From Actinomycetes bacterium (GTDB taxonomy: Bacteria; Actinomycetota; Acidimicrobiia; Acidimicrobiales; UBA8190), in contig JAJZYI010000017.1 in NCBI GenBank assembly GCA_021798135.1, positions 1 through 22,540 of the forward strand: DNA of 22,540 nucleotides. Reading direction: 5' to 3'. Numbering within the stretch: position 1 is the first letter of the stretch; every line of letters starts with the position of its first letter. Shown here in pieces: positions 1-7,515 of the stretch. The translations under genes and the position numbers were made by a program. Below the pieces are notes generated by a model. That model ran no database searches. It was not told the DNA's origin and saw only the letters and a list, made by a program, of their open reading frames with translations.

Positions 1-2
1 AC

Positions 3-209
3 CGTGGGGCCGCCGGCCGGGCGCGGCCCGCCGGCGACGCGACGGGCGGGTCCGGCGTGCCGGCATCGGACGGTGCCCCGGTCGACCTGCTGCGCGTGGT
101 CGGCCCGGCCGTCGCCAAGCGGGCCGCCCCCGTGGTCCTCGTCGCCGTGCTGCTCGGGCTGTGGTGGGCGCTGCGGTCACGGCGCGGCGCCGGGGTCCGC
201 AGGGGATGA
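3..209 (+). CDS. C-terminal fragment of a membrane-anchored protein (5' end outside window)
   Basis: This frame is open from the window edge to a TGA at 207-209 and gives 68 residues. It starts with a Gly/Ala/Pro-rich stretch, then a short amphipathic segment beginning DLLRVV, then a hydrophobic segment of about 18 residues (APVVLVAVLLGLWWAL) followed by Arg-rich residues. That is the pattern of a single C-terminal transmembrane anchor with a positive cytosolic end. The stop overlaps the next start as ATGA (206-209), which supports this frame over the two other open frames. CoxG/SRPBCC-type proteins of actinobacteria can end this way, but the fold itself lies outside the window, so that assignment is only a guess. 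Confidence 0.6.
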   Translation, partial: RGAAGRARPAGDATGGSGVPASDGAPVDLLRVVGPAVAKRAAPVVLVAVLLGLWWALRSRRGAGVRRG

Positions 210-2167
210 CGCCCCTCCCCCACCTGTTCCAGCCGTACGACATGCGCGGCGTCCACCTGCGCAACCGGCTGGTCTTCGCCGGGCACGGCAGCCGCTTCGT
301 GGACCCGCACACCCACCAGCTGACGGAGCGCCAGGCGCACTACCTGGCCGAGCGGGCGAAGGGCGGCGTCGGGCTCATAGTCCAGGGATCGGGGATCGTC
401 CATCCCACCGGCATGACCTTCGGGGGGATCAACCAGGCGTGGGACGACGCGGGCATCGCCGCGTACGCCCGGGTGGTCGACGCGGTCCACGACGCGGGCA
501 GCCCGATCTTCGCCCAGCTCTCGCACCTGGGCCGCCAGGGAACCGGGTTCCCGAGCCACCGCGAGCTGTGGGCCCCCTCCGCTGTGCCCGACCCCAGCAG
601 CAGGGTCGTGCCGCACGCCATGACGCACCGCGACATCGCCGAGCTGCTGGGCGCCTACCGCGACGCCGCACGGCGCTTCGTCGCCGCCGGCTTCGACGGG
701 CTGGAGGTCTACCTGGCCCACGGCTACCTGCTCTGCTCGTTCCTGTCGCGCTTCAGCAACACTCGCACCGACGAGTACGGCGGGTCCCTGGAGAACCGGA
801 TGCGGCTCCCCCTGCAGGTGCTGCAGGTCGTCCGCTCGGTCGTCCCCGACACCATGCCGGTCGGCATCCGGATCAGCGCCGACGAGCTCGTGCCGGGCGG
901 CATCGACCTCGACGAGAGCCGAGCAACGGTGGCCGCCCTCCGCGCCGCGACCGACCTCGACTACGTGTCGGTGAGCCAGTCCAACTACGCCTCGATCGAC
1001 CGCCAGATCCCGGACATGAGCTTCCCGCGGGCCCCGTTCGCCGCGCTGGCCCGCGGCATCCGCGAGGTCAGCGCCGGGGTGCCCGTGTTCGCCGTGGCCC
1101 GGATCGTCTCGGCGGAGAAGGCCGAGGAGCTCCTGGCCGACGGCACCGCCGACTTCGTCTGCCTGGTCCGGCCGCTCATCGCCGATCCCGAGCTGCCGAA
1201 CAAGGCGCGCGCCGGCCGCCTCGACGAGATCCGCCCGTGCGTCTCCTGCAACGTGGGCTGCCGGGGCGGCCCGCACCGCGGGCTGCCCATCGCGTGCCTG
1301 GTGAACCCGGCCGTCGGCTTCGAACAGGACTGGGGGGTGGGGCGAGTCGCCCCGGCCTCGCCGAGGCGCCGGGTCCTGGTCGTCGGCGGCGGCCCCGCCG
1401 GCCTGCAGGCGGCGACCGTCGCCGCCGAACGGGGCCACGAGGTGGCGCTGGTGGAGCGCGAGGACCACCTCGGCGGCCAGGTCGTGGTGGCGGCGGCCGC
1501 CATGCCGTACCGCGACGAGCTGGCGGACGCCACCCGCTTCCTCGAACGCCGCCTTCGGCAGCTCGGCGTCCCCGTCGCCCTCGGCACGCCGGCCGACCTC
1601 GCGACCGTCGTCGGGCACGAGCCCGACGTGGTCGTCCTCGCCACGGGGTCGGTGCCGGGGTCCCCACCGGTGCCGGGCGCGGAGCTGCCCCACGTCGTGA
1701 GCGCGCACCGGGCCATCGTGGACGGGTCCATCGCCGGGGGCCGCGTCGTGGTGGTCGACAGCGGCGAGGCCGACTGGAAGTGCCTCACCACCGCCGAGTG
1801 CCTCCTCGCCCGCGGGAACGAGGTGTGGCTGGTCACCCCCGTCACCGCCGGCGCCGAGATCGACGCCTTCAGCAGGCCGCCGCTCATGCGCCGGCTGATG
1901 GCGGGCGGCCTGAGGCTGCTGGAGCACCGCAACCTGGTCGCCGTCGGGCCGGGGGACGTCACCGTGGCGGAGGTGTGGTCCGGCGCCCTCGAGACCCTGG
2001 AGGGCGTCGACCACGTCGTCACCGCGTGGTACGGCGTGGCCTCCGACGAGCTGGCGGAGCCGGTGCGGTCGGCGGGCCTGGAGGTGCACGTCGTCGGCGA
2101 CGCGCTGGCCCCCCGGCGAGCCATCGACGCCATGTGGGACGGCTTCCGCGTGGCGGTGGCGCTGTGA
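206..2167 (+). CDS. FadH/OYE-type flavin oxidoreductase with Fe-S cluster and FAD/NAD domain
   Basis: This 653-residue protein has the layout of 2,4-dienoyl-CoA reductase and trimethylamine dehydrogenase. An FMN-binding TIM barrel (about residues 5-335) contains the family segment AHGYLLCSFLS (171-181) and DEYGGSLENR. A 4Fe-4S motif follows with Cys345, Cys348, Cys352 and Cys364. A C-terminal pyridine-nucleotide domain starts with GGGPAG (394-399). Members pass electrons from NAD(P)H through FAD and Fe-S to FMN and reduce an activated C=C bond or oxidise an amine; the substrate here is unknown. The ATG at 206 was chosen because it overlaps the previous stop (ATGA) and places the family N-terminus (HLFQPYDMRG) near the start. 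The SDR gene overlaps its stop by GTGA. Similar FadH/OYE proteins occur in mycofactocin clusters, but no other mycofactocin gene is visible. Confidence 0.9.
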   Translation: MTPLPHLFQPYDMRGVHLRNRLVFAGHGSRFVDPHTHQLTERQAHYLAERAKGGVGLIVQGSGIVHPTGMTFGGINQAWDDAGIAAYARVVDAVHDAGSPIFAQLSHLGRQGTGFPSHRELWAPSAVPDPSSRVVPHAMTHRDIAELLGAYRDAARRFVAAGFDGLEVYLAHGYLLCSFLSRFSNTRTDEYGGSLENRMRLPLQVLQVVRSVVPDTMPVGIRISADELVPGGIDLDESRATVAALRAATDLDYVSVSQSNYASIDRQIPDMSFPRAPFAALARGIREVSAGVPVFAVARIVSAEKAEELLADGTADFVCLVRPLIADPELPNKARAGRLDEIRPCVSCNVGCRGGPHRGLPIACLVNPAVGFEQDWGVGRVAPASPRRRVLVVGGGPAGLQAATVAAERGHEVALVEREDHLGGQVVVAAAAMPYRDELADATRFLERRLRQLGVPVALGTPADLATVVGHEPDVVVLATGSVPGSPPVPGAELPHVVSAHRAIVDGSIAGGRVVVVDSGEADWKCLTTAECLLARGNEVWLVTPVTAGAEIDAFSRPPLMRRLMAGGLRLLEHRNLVAVGPGDVTVAEVWSGALETLEGVDHVVTAWYGVASDELAEPVRSAGLEVHVVGDALAPRRAIDAMWDGFRVAVAL

Positions 2168-2913
2168 CCGCCGCGACCCGGCCGGCCGTGCTGGTGACCG
2201 GCGGCGGGTCGGGCATCGGCGAGGGCATCGCCCGCGTCCTCGCCGACCGTGGCTGGCAGGTGGCCGTCAACGACCTCGACGCCGAGGCGGCGGCCGCCGT
2301 GGCGTCGCAGGTCGGGGGCGTGGCCGTCCCCGGTGACGTCGAGGTGCCCGGGCTGGTCGACGAGGCGGTGGCCCGGTGCGGCGGGCGGCTGGACGGCCTG
2401 GTGAACAACGCCGGCGTCATCCTGCGCTCCCCGCTCGCCGCCGTGACGCTCGAGGACGTCGACCGCACCCTCGGGGTGAACCTGCGCGCTCCCATGCTCC
2501 TGAGCAGGGACGCGCTGCCGCACCTGGCCCGCACCGGCGGCGCCGTCGTCAACCTCGCGTCGATGACGGCCGAGTCGCCGCAGCTGGGCGGGGGTGCATA
2601 CAGCGCCAGCAAGGCGGGGCTGGTGGCGTTCACCCGGCAGGCGGCCATCGAGTGGGGCGAGCTCGGCGTCCGCGTGAACGCCGTCGCCCCGGGAATGGTG
2701 CGCAGCGCCATGGCCGGCGCCTACGCCGACCCCACGCTCGCCGAGGGCCGCCGCCGCCTCGTGCCGGCAGGGCGCATCGGCACGCCCGAGGAGGTCGGGA
2801 CGGTCGTCGCCTTCCTGCTCTCCCGCGACGCCGCGTACGTGAGCGGCGAGACGATCCTGGTGGACGGCGCGCTCGCGCACGCCCTGGTCCGATCGATCCC
2901 CCAGGCCCCCTGA
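2164..2913 (+). CDS. Short-chain dehydrogenase/reductase, FabG-like
   Basis: This 249-residue classical SDR has the cofactor motif TGGGSGIG (12-19), NNAG (81-84), the structural Asn106, and the catalytic Ser133, Tyr146 and Lys150 (YSASK). An acidic residue, Asp37, follows the second strand (VNDLDA), which in this family favours NAD(H) over NADP(H). The sequence ends with the usual SGETILVDGA region, so the protein is full length. The start is a GTG whose bases 2-4 form the TGA of the flavin oxidoreductase gene (GTGA), indicating translational coupling. A reductase and an alcohol/hydroxyacyl dehydrogenase made from one message could act consecutively on one substrate (inference). The specific substrate cannot be read from the sequence. 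Confidence 0.93.
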   Translation: MTAATRPAVLVTGGGSGIGEGIARVLADRGWQVAVNDLDAEAAAAVASQVGGVAVPGDVEVPGLVDEAVARCGGRLDGLVNNAGVILRSPLAAVTLEDVDRTLGVNLRAPMLLSRDALPHLARTGGAVVNLASMTAESPQLGGGAYSASKAGLVAFTRQAAIEWGELGVRVNAVAPGMVRSAMAGAYADPTLAEGRRRLVPAGRIGTPEEVGTVVAFLLSRDAAYVSGETILVDGALAHALVRSIPQAP

Positions 2914-2930
2914 CGGCACCCGGCGGCGGA

Positions 2931-2999
2931 GCCGGAACGCCACGTGCCAGGGCCGGAACGCCACGTGCCAGGGCCGGAACGCCACGTGCCAGGGCCGGA
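2931..2999. repeat. 21-bp tandem repeat (minisatellite), 3.3 copies
   Basis: Three identical copies of gccggaacgccacgtgccagg (2931-2951, 2952-2972, 2973-2993) are followed by the first six bases of a fourth. Each unit contains the palindrome CACGTG. The array sits in the 165-base gap between the convergent SDR and radical SAM genes. It is open in several frames, but no gene is convincing there. It may be a neutral minisatellite or contribute structure at the shared transcript end. Confidence 0.97.
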
Positions 3000-3078
3000 G
3001 CACCCGGCGGCCGAGCCGGCCGGCTGGCGGCACCACGGCCGGCACCCGCTGGCCGCCGCGCCCCCTGCGCGGCCCCCG

Positions 3079-4443
3079 TCAGGCCCGGGCGCGTGCCGGA
3101 TCGACGGCCGGGCGCTGGTGGCACACCTTGGCCTTGCGACCGCTGCCGCACGGGCACCGTTCGTTCCGGCCGGCACGGGCGAAGACGTCCGCCACCTCGG
3201 CTGCCGGGCGCCCGCGGCGGACCAGGTCCGCCATGAGCCGCATGGGCCCGTCGACGTGGGTGAAGAAGGCCAGGTAGCCCGCACAGAGGTAGTTGAGGCC
3301 CTCCTCGCCGTCGGGGGTGAGCCCGATGCGGTTCTTCGGGCACTCGCCGCGGCAGGCGAAGCGGACGCGGCAGTCCAGGCAGCGCTGCGGGAGCGCGTCG
3401 CGCTTGGCGTTGCCGAAGGCCTGCTGGCGAGGCGACGTGACCAGGTCGGCGAGATGCCCGGTGCCGATGTTGCCGAGGAGGTGCTCCGGGTCGACGAAGT
3501 GGTCGCAGGAGTAGACGTCGCCGTTGTGTCCGAGCGCCACCGCCCGGCCGCACGTCTCGGCGAAGATGCACAGCGACGGCTCCACGCCGAGCCACGACGC
3601 CAGCGCTGCTTCGAAGTGCTGCACGAAGACCTCGCCCACGTCGCGCCGCAGCCACTCGTCGAACACCGACACCAGGAACCGGCCCCACGCGTCGGGGTCG
3701 ACCGAGCGCTCGGTGACGGCCGGCGGCTCCCCGCCGTCGGCCGGCGCCACCGGCTCGACGATGGGGATGAACTGGACGAAGCGCTCGCCGAGCTCGTCGC
3801 GGAAGTACCGGTACACCTCGAGCGGCCGGTCCTGGTTGCCGGCATGCACGGTGCACAGCACGTTGTGCTCCACGCCGTGCTCCCGCAGCAGGCGCAGGCC
3901 GCGCAGGACGCGGCCGGACGTCGGGGCCCCGCGCTTGTCGGTCCGGTAGCGATCGTGCACGTCGGGCGGCCCGTCGATGCTGATGCCCACCAGGAACCGG
4001 TGCTCGGCGAGCATGGCGCACCACTCGTCGGTCAGCAGCGTGCCGTTCGTCTGCATGGTGTGCTGCACCCGCTGCCCGGGCCTGGCGTGCTCTCGGGCGA
4101 GGCCCACCGCACGCCGGAAGAAGTCCGCTCCCATGAGCGTCGGCTCGCCGCCCTGCCACGCGATGGTCACCTCGGGCTCGTCGCGCTGCGATTCGAGCAG
4201 CTGCCGCACGTAGGTCTCCAGCAGCTCGTCGGTCATCCGGAACCGGTCACCCGGGTAGAGCGACTCCTTCGCCAGGAAGTAGCAGTAGTCGCAGTCCAGG
4301 TTGCAGATCGGTCCCGTGGGCTTGGCCAGGACGTGCAGGCCCGGCACCGGACGCGGCCCGCGCCCGCCGGGACCGGGCCCGGCGCCGCGCCGCGTGGCGG
4401 CCATCACCACCGGTGCCGCGACTGGCTCGCCGTGCACGGTCAC
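3079..4443 (-). CDS. Anaerobic sulfatase-maturase-like radical SAM/SPASM enzyme with SEC-C tail
   Basis: This 454-residue protein carries the radical SAM motif CNLDCDYCY (Cys47, Cys51, Cys54) and eight further cysteines at 292, 298, 313, 355, 358, 364, 368 and 387. Their spacing matches, as I recall it, the SPASM domain of anaerobic sulfatase maturases almost exactly (one extra residue before the last Cys). Asp314, directly after Cys313, matches the proposed catalytic Asp. Known members oxidise a Cys or Ser of a sulfatase to formylglycine using S-adenosylmethionine. A SEC-C zinc-binding tail (CPCGSG...CH, Cys430, Cys432, Cys441, His442) ends the protein. Two GTG starts, 4443 and 4437, share a strong GGAGGAGGAGGT site. 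The first ~35 residues are low complexity. No sulfatase gene is in the window, so the client must lie elsewhere or the target may differ. Confidence 0.9.
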   Translation of the reverse strand: MTVHGEPVAAPVVMAATRRGAGPGPGGRGPRPVPGLHVLAKPTGPICNLDCDYCYFLAKESLYPGDRFRMTDELLETYVRQLLESQRDEPEVTIAWQGGEPTLMGADFFRRAVGLAREHARPGQRVQHTMQTNGTLLTDEWCAMLAEHRFLVGISIDGPPDVHDRYRTDKRGAPTSGRVLRGLRLLREHGVEHNVLCTVHAGNQDRPLEVYRYFRDELGERFVQFIPIVEPVAPADGGEPPAVTERSVDPDAWGRFLVSVFDEWLRRDVGEVFVQHFEAALASWLGVEPSLCIFAETCGRAVALGHNGDVYSCDHFVDPEHLLGNIGTGHLADLVTSPRQQAFGNAKRDALPQRCLDCRVRFACRGECPKNRIGLTPDGEEGLNYLCAGYLAFFTHVDGPMRLMADLVRRGRPAAEVADVFARAGRNERCPCGSGRKAKVCHQRPAVDPARARA

Positions 4444-4813
4444 ACCTCCTCCTCCCGCCCGACAGCGCTCCTCCCGCCCTCAGCGTCGGGTCTCACCCCG
4501 GTCCCCGGACCGGAACAGGTCGCCGCGCACCGTGCCGCTCGCCCGGGTCCGGCCCGGGCGCTCGCCCCCGATGACGCTCCCAACCTATTACTGTCGGCGC
4601 CTGGCCGACGAAGGGGCCAGGTCGCGGCCCCGCGGGCCGGCGCCACCGCGGGTGCGGGCGACCCCCGCCGCCGCGGTGCGCGGCGGACCGGCCGGGCAGC
4701 AGGCGCCGCTCTGGACGAGCGGGGCGCGGTCGGGACCTACCCCCACCGCACGGCGGGCGGCGGCGCTGCCGCCGCTCCACGAGGTCAGCTGGTCAACTGC
4801 GAGGAGATGGGCC
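4444..4813. other. Divergent intergenic region
   Basis: These 370 bases separate the minus-strand radical SAM gene from the plus-strand isochorismatase-fold gene, so promoters for both should lie here. I find no convincing ORF. The only notable AT-rich patch is near 4581-4592 (caacctattact), next to an inverted repeat. Close to each end are clear ribosome binding sites: GGAGGAGGAGGT on the minus strand before 4443, and GAGGAG at 4801-4806 before the ATG at 4814. Confidence 0.6.
4584..4609. promoter_or_regulatory. Candidate promoter/operator: AT-rich patch plus inverted repeat
   Basis: In a strongly GC-rich spacer the bases cctattact could serve as a -10 element, but no good -35 partner is visible on either strand. 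Immediately after it is the inverted repeat gtcggc-gcctg-gccgac (4593-4598 and 4604-4609), which could be an operator. The assignment rests on composition and position only. Confidence 0.25.
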
Positions 4814-5425
4814 ATGAACGAGCCCGTGCACGACGCCGAGCCCGGCGGCCGGCCCGAGGCGACGGCGTTGCTGGTGATGGACGTGCAGCGGTCGATGGTG
4901 GAGCGCTTCGCCGGCGGGCCGCAGCTCGCGGCGCGCCTCGGGACGGCCGTGGCCGCGGCGCACGGCGCCGGCGTCGACGTGATCGCCGTGCGGGTCGCGT
5001 TCCGGCCCGGCCACCCCGAGGTCGACCGCCGCAACCCGAGGTTCGCGGCCATCGCCGAGGCGGGCCGGCTGCAGGCCGGCACCGCCGAGGTGGAGCTCGA
5101 CCCGGCGCTCGGTCTCGGCCCGGGCGACACCGTGGTGACCAAGGTTCGGGTCAGCGCCTTCACCGGGAGCGACCTGGCCGAGGTCCTGCGCTCGCGGGGT
5201 ACCCGGACGCTCGTCCTGTCGGGCATCGCCACCAGCGGCGTCATCCTGTCGACGCTGCGGCAGGCGGCCGACGCCGACTACCGGATCGTGGTCCTCTCCG
5301 ACGGCTGCCTCGACGGCGACGCCGAGGTGCACGACGTGCTCGTGTCCAGGGTGTTCCCCACCCAGGCGGAGGTCATGACGGTCGACGAGTGGATCCGGTC
5401 GTTGCGCGCCGGGGCCTCCGGCTGA
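4814..5425 (+). CDS. Isochorismatase-fold hydrolase-like protein lacking the nucleophilic Cys
   Basis: This 203-residue protein has the isochorismatase/cysteine-hydrolase fold: an N-terminal VMDVQ with Asp23, VVTKVRVSAF with Lys110, and the loop GIATSGVILST (137-147). In most members the loop reads GxxTxxC and supplies the nucleophile; here the aligned position is Val143 and the only cysteine in the protein is Cys165, outside the loop. True isochorismatases (EntB, PhzD) also lack this cysteine and use the Asp for vinyl-ether hydrolysis, so a non-amidase reaction or a non-catalytic role is possible. The ATG at 4814 was chosen because GAGGAG lies seven bases upstream; longer reading upstream is low complexity. 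It stands alone on its strand, divergent from the radical SAM gene and convergent with the crotonase gene. Confidence 0.88.
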   Translation: MNEPVHDAEPGGRPEATALLVMDVQRSMVERFAGGPQLAARLGTAVAAAHGAGVDVIAVRVAFRPGHPEVDRRNPRFAAIAEAGRLQAGTAEVELDPALGLGPGDTVVTKVRVSAFTGSDLAEVLRSRGTRTLVLSGIATSGVILSTLRQAADADYRIVVLSDGCLDGDAEVHDVLVSRVFPTQAEVMTVDEWIRSLRAGASG

Positions 5426-5570
5426 CGCCGGCCTGCACCCCACCGGCCACCACCGTCCCACGGCTGCGACGAGCCCACCAGCCACCCCAGGCCACGCCGG
5501 CCACGGCGCCACCCGCCACCACCCCGTGCGCACGTGCAGCCCGCGGCGCCGCTCGCCCAGCCCGCCGCGC

Positions 5571-6362
5571 CTACTGGCCTCGGCTGGCCGAGGTGGTGCG
5601 CCGCCGCTCCTGCTGTCTCGCCACCGCCTGCCAGTGGCCGTCGGACACCCAGGTCCGGGCGAACGCCGACGTGGCGAGGTCGGCCGTCTGCGGGTGCTCG
5701 CGTGGCACGGTGGCGTTCGCCACCGCCTTGATGCCCACGAGCGCGTCCCGCGGCACCTCTGCGAGCCCATGGGCCAGTGCGCGCCACCCCTCCTCGAACG
5801 ACGCCCGGGGGACCACCTGCTCGGCCAGGCCCCACGTCAGCAGATCGGCGCCGGTGACGACCGTGCCCGTCGCGAGCAGGTACATGGCCCGCCCGCGCCC
5901 GACCAGCGCGGCCAACCGCTCCACCCCTCCCCATGCGGGCATGATGCCGAGGTTCACCTGCGTGAAGCCCATGCGGACGTCGTCGGCGGCGATCCGGACG
6001 TCACACGCGAGGGCCACTTCGCCGCCACCGCCGTAGGCGTCGCCGTTGACCGCTGCGACCACCGGGACCGGGAGCCGACCGAGGCGGTCCAGGATCCCCC
6101 GCATGCGCACCGCCATCGCCTGCGCCGACTCGAAGTCCCGGACCTCCGCCAGCTCCTTCAGGTCTCCGCCAGAGACGAAGACGCGGTCGCCGGCGCCGCG
6201 CAGCACCACGGCGCCGACCGCCGATCCTTCGACGGCGGTGATGGCTTCCTCGAGCCCGTCCATGACCGCGCTGCTGATGGCGTTGCGCGTCTCGGGTCGA
6301 TCGATGACGATCTGGGCGACGTCACCGTCGTACGTCAGGACCACCGGACCTGTGGATGTCAT
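5571..6362 (-). CDS. Crotonase-fold enzyme, possible acyl-CoA decarboxylase
   Basis: This 263-residue protein belongs to the enoyl-CoA hydratase/isomerase superfamily. It has the oxyanion-hole segments SGGDLKEL (64-71) and AYGGGGEVALACD (109-121), where Glu115 matches the first catalytic Glu of crotonase. The second catalytic Glu is replaced by Gln135 (FTQVNLGIMP), so ordinary enoyl-CoA hydration is doubtful. The following PAWGG..RL resembles PSWGG..RL of ethylmalonyl-CoA decarboxylase (ECHDC1), as I recall it. It is the last gene of the mutase run, 115 bases after meaB, which fits a role in processing or proofreading a malonyl-type CoA thioester (inference). The ATG at 6362 has AGGAA eight bases upstream. 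The C-terminus is Arg-rich. Confidence 0.88.
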   Translation of the reverse strand: MTSTGPVVLTYDGDVAQIVIDRPETRNAISSAVMDGLEEAITAVEGSAVGAVVLRGAGDRVFVSGGDLKELAEVRDFESAQAMAVRMRGILDRLGRLPVPVVAAVNGDAYGGGGEVALACDVRIAADDVRMGFTQVNLGIMPAWGGVERLAALVGRGRAMYLLATGTVVTGADLLTWGLAEQVVPRASFEEGWRALAHGLAEVPRDALVGIKAVANATVPREHPQTADLATSAFARTWVSDGHWQAVARQQERRRTTSASRGQ

Positions 6363-6477
6363 GCGCGCTTCCTGTCGTTCGTCGCCGATGTGGTGTCTCC
6401 GCACCAGCGGGTCCTCGACCGGTCGGCGCGGGTGCCGGGCGCTCGGCGACTGCCGGTGTGCCGGCCCGCACCGCCGC

Positions 6478-7494
6478 TCACTTCCGCCCCGCTCCGCCGG
6501 TTCGCTGCGACGGTCCCCGGCCGTCGAGCACGATCTCGCGGTACTCGTCGAGCAGACCGGACACCGCCTGCTGGCTGTCGAGCGCCCCTTCGGCGTATGC
6601 GGCCTGCAACCGGCGGTAGGTCTCCGACGCCCGCAGGCGCCGCGAGAACTCTTCCACGGAGTGCTGCAGGCGGTCCTCGACGTCGAACCACCGCCGGCCC
6701 CGATCCCGCCCTGTTCGTCCGCTCTGCTCGATCCAGCGCCGGTGGGCCTGCACGGCAGCGACGACGCCGTCGATACCGAGCTCCTTGTCGGCGGTGGCCC
6801 GCACGACGGGCACACGCCACCCCCCAGGCTCGCCGCGGCGCAGCCCGAGCATCTCCTCCAGATCGGCTGCGAGCCGGTCAGCACCGCCCAGGTCCTCCTT
6901 GTTCACGACGATGACGTCGACCACCTCGAGCACGCCGGCCTTCGCCGCCTGCACGTGGTCGCCCCAGCCAGGTGCGGCGACCAGCACGCGGGTGTCCGCC
7001 AACCCGGCCACGTCGCACTCGACCTGGCCGATACCGACGGTCTCCACGACCACGAGGTCGAAGCCCACGGCGCCGAGGACGCGCACGGCGTCCGGGACCA
7101 GCGCGGCGAGGCCGCCGATGCGCCCCCTCGATGCCAGCGACCGGGCGAAGACGTGGTCGTCGTCGTTCAGCTCCTGGAACCGAAGCCGGTCCCCGAGCAG
7201 GGCGCCCCCGGTGACCGGAGAGCTGGGGTCGACCGCGAGGATGGCGATCTTGTCGTGCGCCTCGCGCAGCTTCTTCACCAGGCCCCTGGTCAGCGTGGAC
7301 TTCCCGGCCCCCGGCGCGCCGGTGATGCCCACGACGTACGGGCGCGTGCCGGTCTGCGCGATGCGGACGGCTTCACGGCACCCGTCGCCGTCCCCGTCGA
7401 CGAGGCTTATCAGCTTGGCGACGCTGTGCACGTGCCCCGCCCGACCTCGTTCGAACAGCATCTGGACGGCATCCACGACGTCAAGACCGGCCAT
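6478..7494 (-). CDS. meaB: MeaB/ArgK-family GTPase, mutase chaperone
   Basis: This 338-residue G3E-type GTPase has Walker A GAPGAGKST (59-67), the switch/Walker B segments VDPSSP (88-93) and ETVGIGQ (151-157), and the base-recognition NKED (198-201). The block PGWGDHVQAAKAGVLE (175-190) is typical of MeaB. Family members bind adenosylcobalamin-dependent mutases, gate cofactor loading by GTP hydrolysis and protect against inactivation. Finding it four genes after a mutase pair, on the same strand, strongly suggests that it serves this mutase. The C-terminal helical dimerisation region appears complete. The ATG at 7494 has GGGAGGTG about 12 bases upstream, slightly far but the best option. It follows the GntR gene by 21 bases. 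Confidence 0.96.
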   Translation of the reverse strand: MAGLDVVDAVQMLFERGRAGHVHSVAKLISLVDGDGDGCREAVRIAQTGTRPYVVGITGAPGAGKSTLTRGLVKKLREAHDKIAILAVDPSSPVTGGALLGDRLRFQELNDDDHVFARSLASRGRIGGLAALVPDAVRVLGAVGFDLVVVETVGIGQVECDVAGLADTRVLVAAPGWGDHVQAAKAGVLEVVDVIVVNKEDLGGADRLAADLEEMLGLRRGEPGGWRVPVVRATADKELGIDGVVAAVQAHRRWIEQSGRTGRDRGRRWFDVEDRLQHSVEEFSRRLRASETYRRLQAAYAEGALDSQQAVSGLLDEYREIVLDGRGPSQRTGGAGRK

Positions 7495-7515
7495 GCGGTG
7501 CGATCACCTCCCGCG

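Noticed and set aside
4..2913. A 969-codon open frame spanning the OYE and SDR genes
   Set aside because: Only its last 249 codons (from 2164) look like a protein; the rest is a Pro/Arg/Gly-rich shadow of the flavin oxidoreductase in another frame.
2931..2999. CRISPR array
   Set aside because: The 21-bp units are directly abutting with no spacers and there are no cas genes.
985..3045. Long minus-strand open frame under the OYE and SDR genes
   Set aside because: Composition is low complexity with no domain, and both plus-strand genes in the same bases have full sets of family motifs.
206..4443. Mycofactocin biosynthesis cluster
   Set aside because: An OYE/FadH protein, an SDR and a radical SAM gene are adjacent, but the radical SAM protein has the sulfatase-maturase cysteine pattern and no precursor-peptide or other mft gene is visible.
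2944..6036. 1030-codon plus-strand open frame across three genes
   Set aside because: It is the antisense or shifted reading of the radical SAM, isochorismatase-fold and crotonase genes; long stop-free frames are expected at this GC content.
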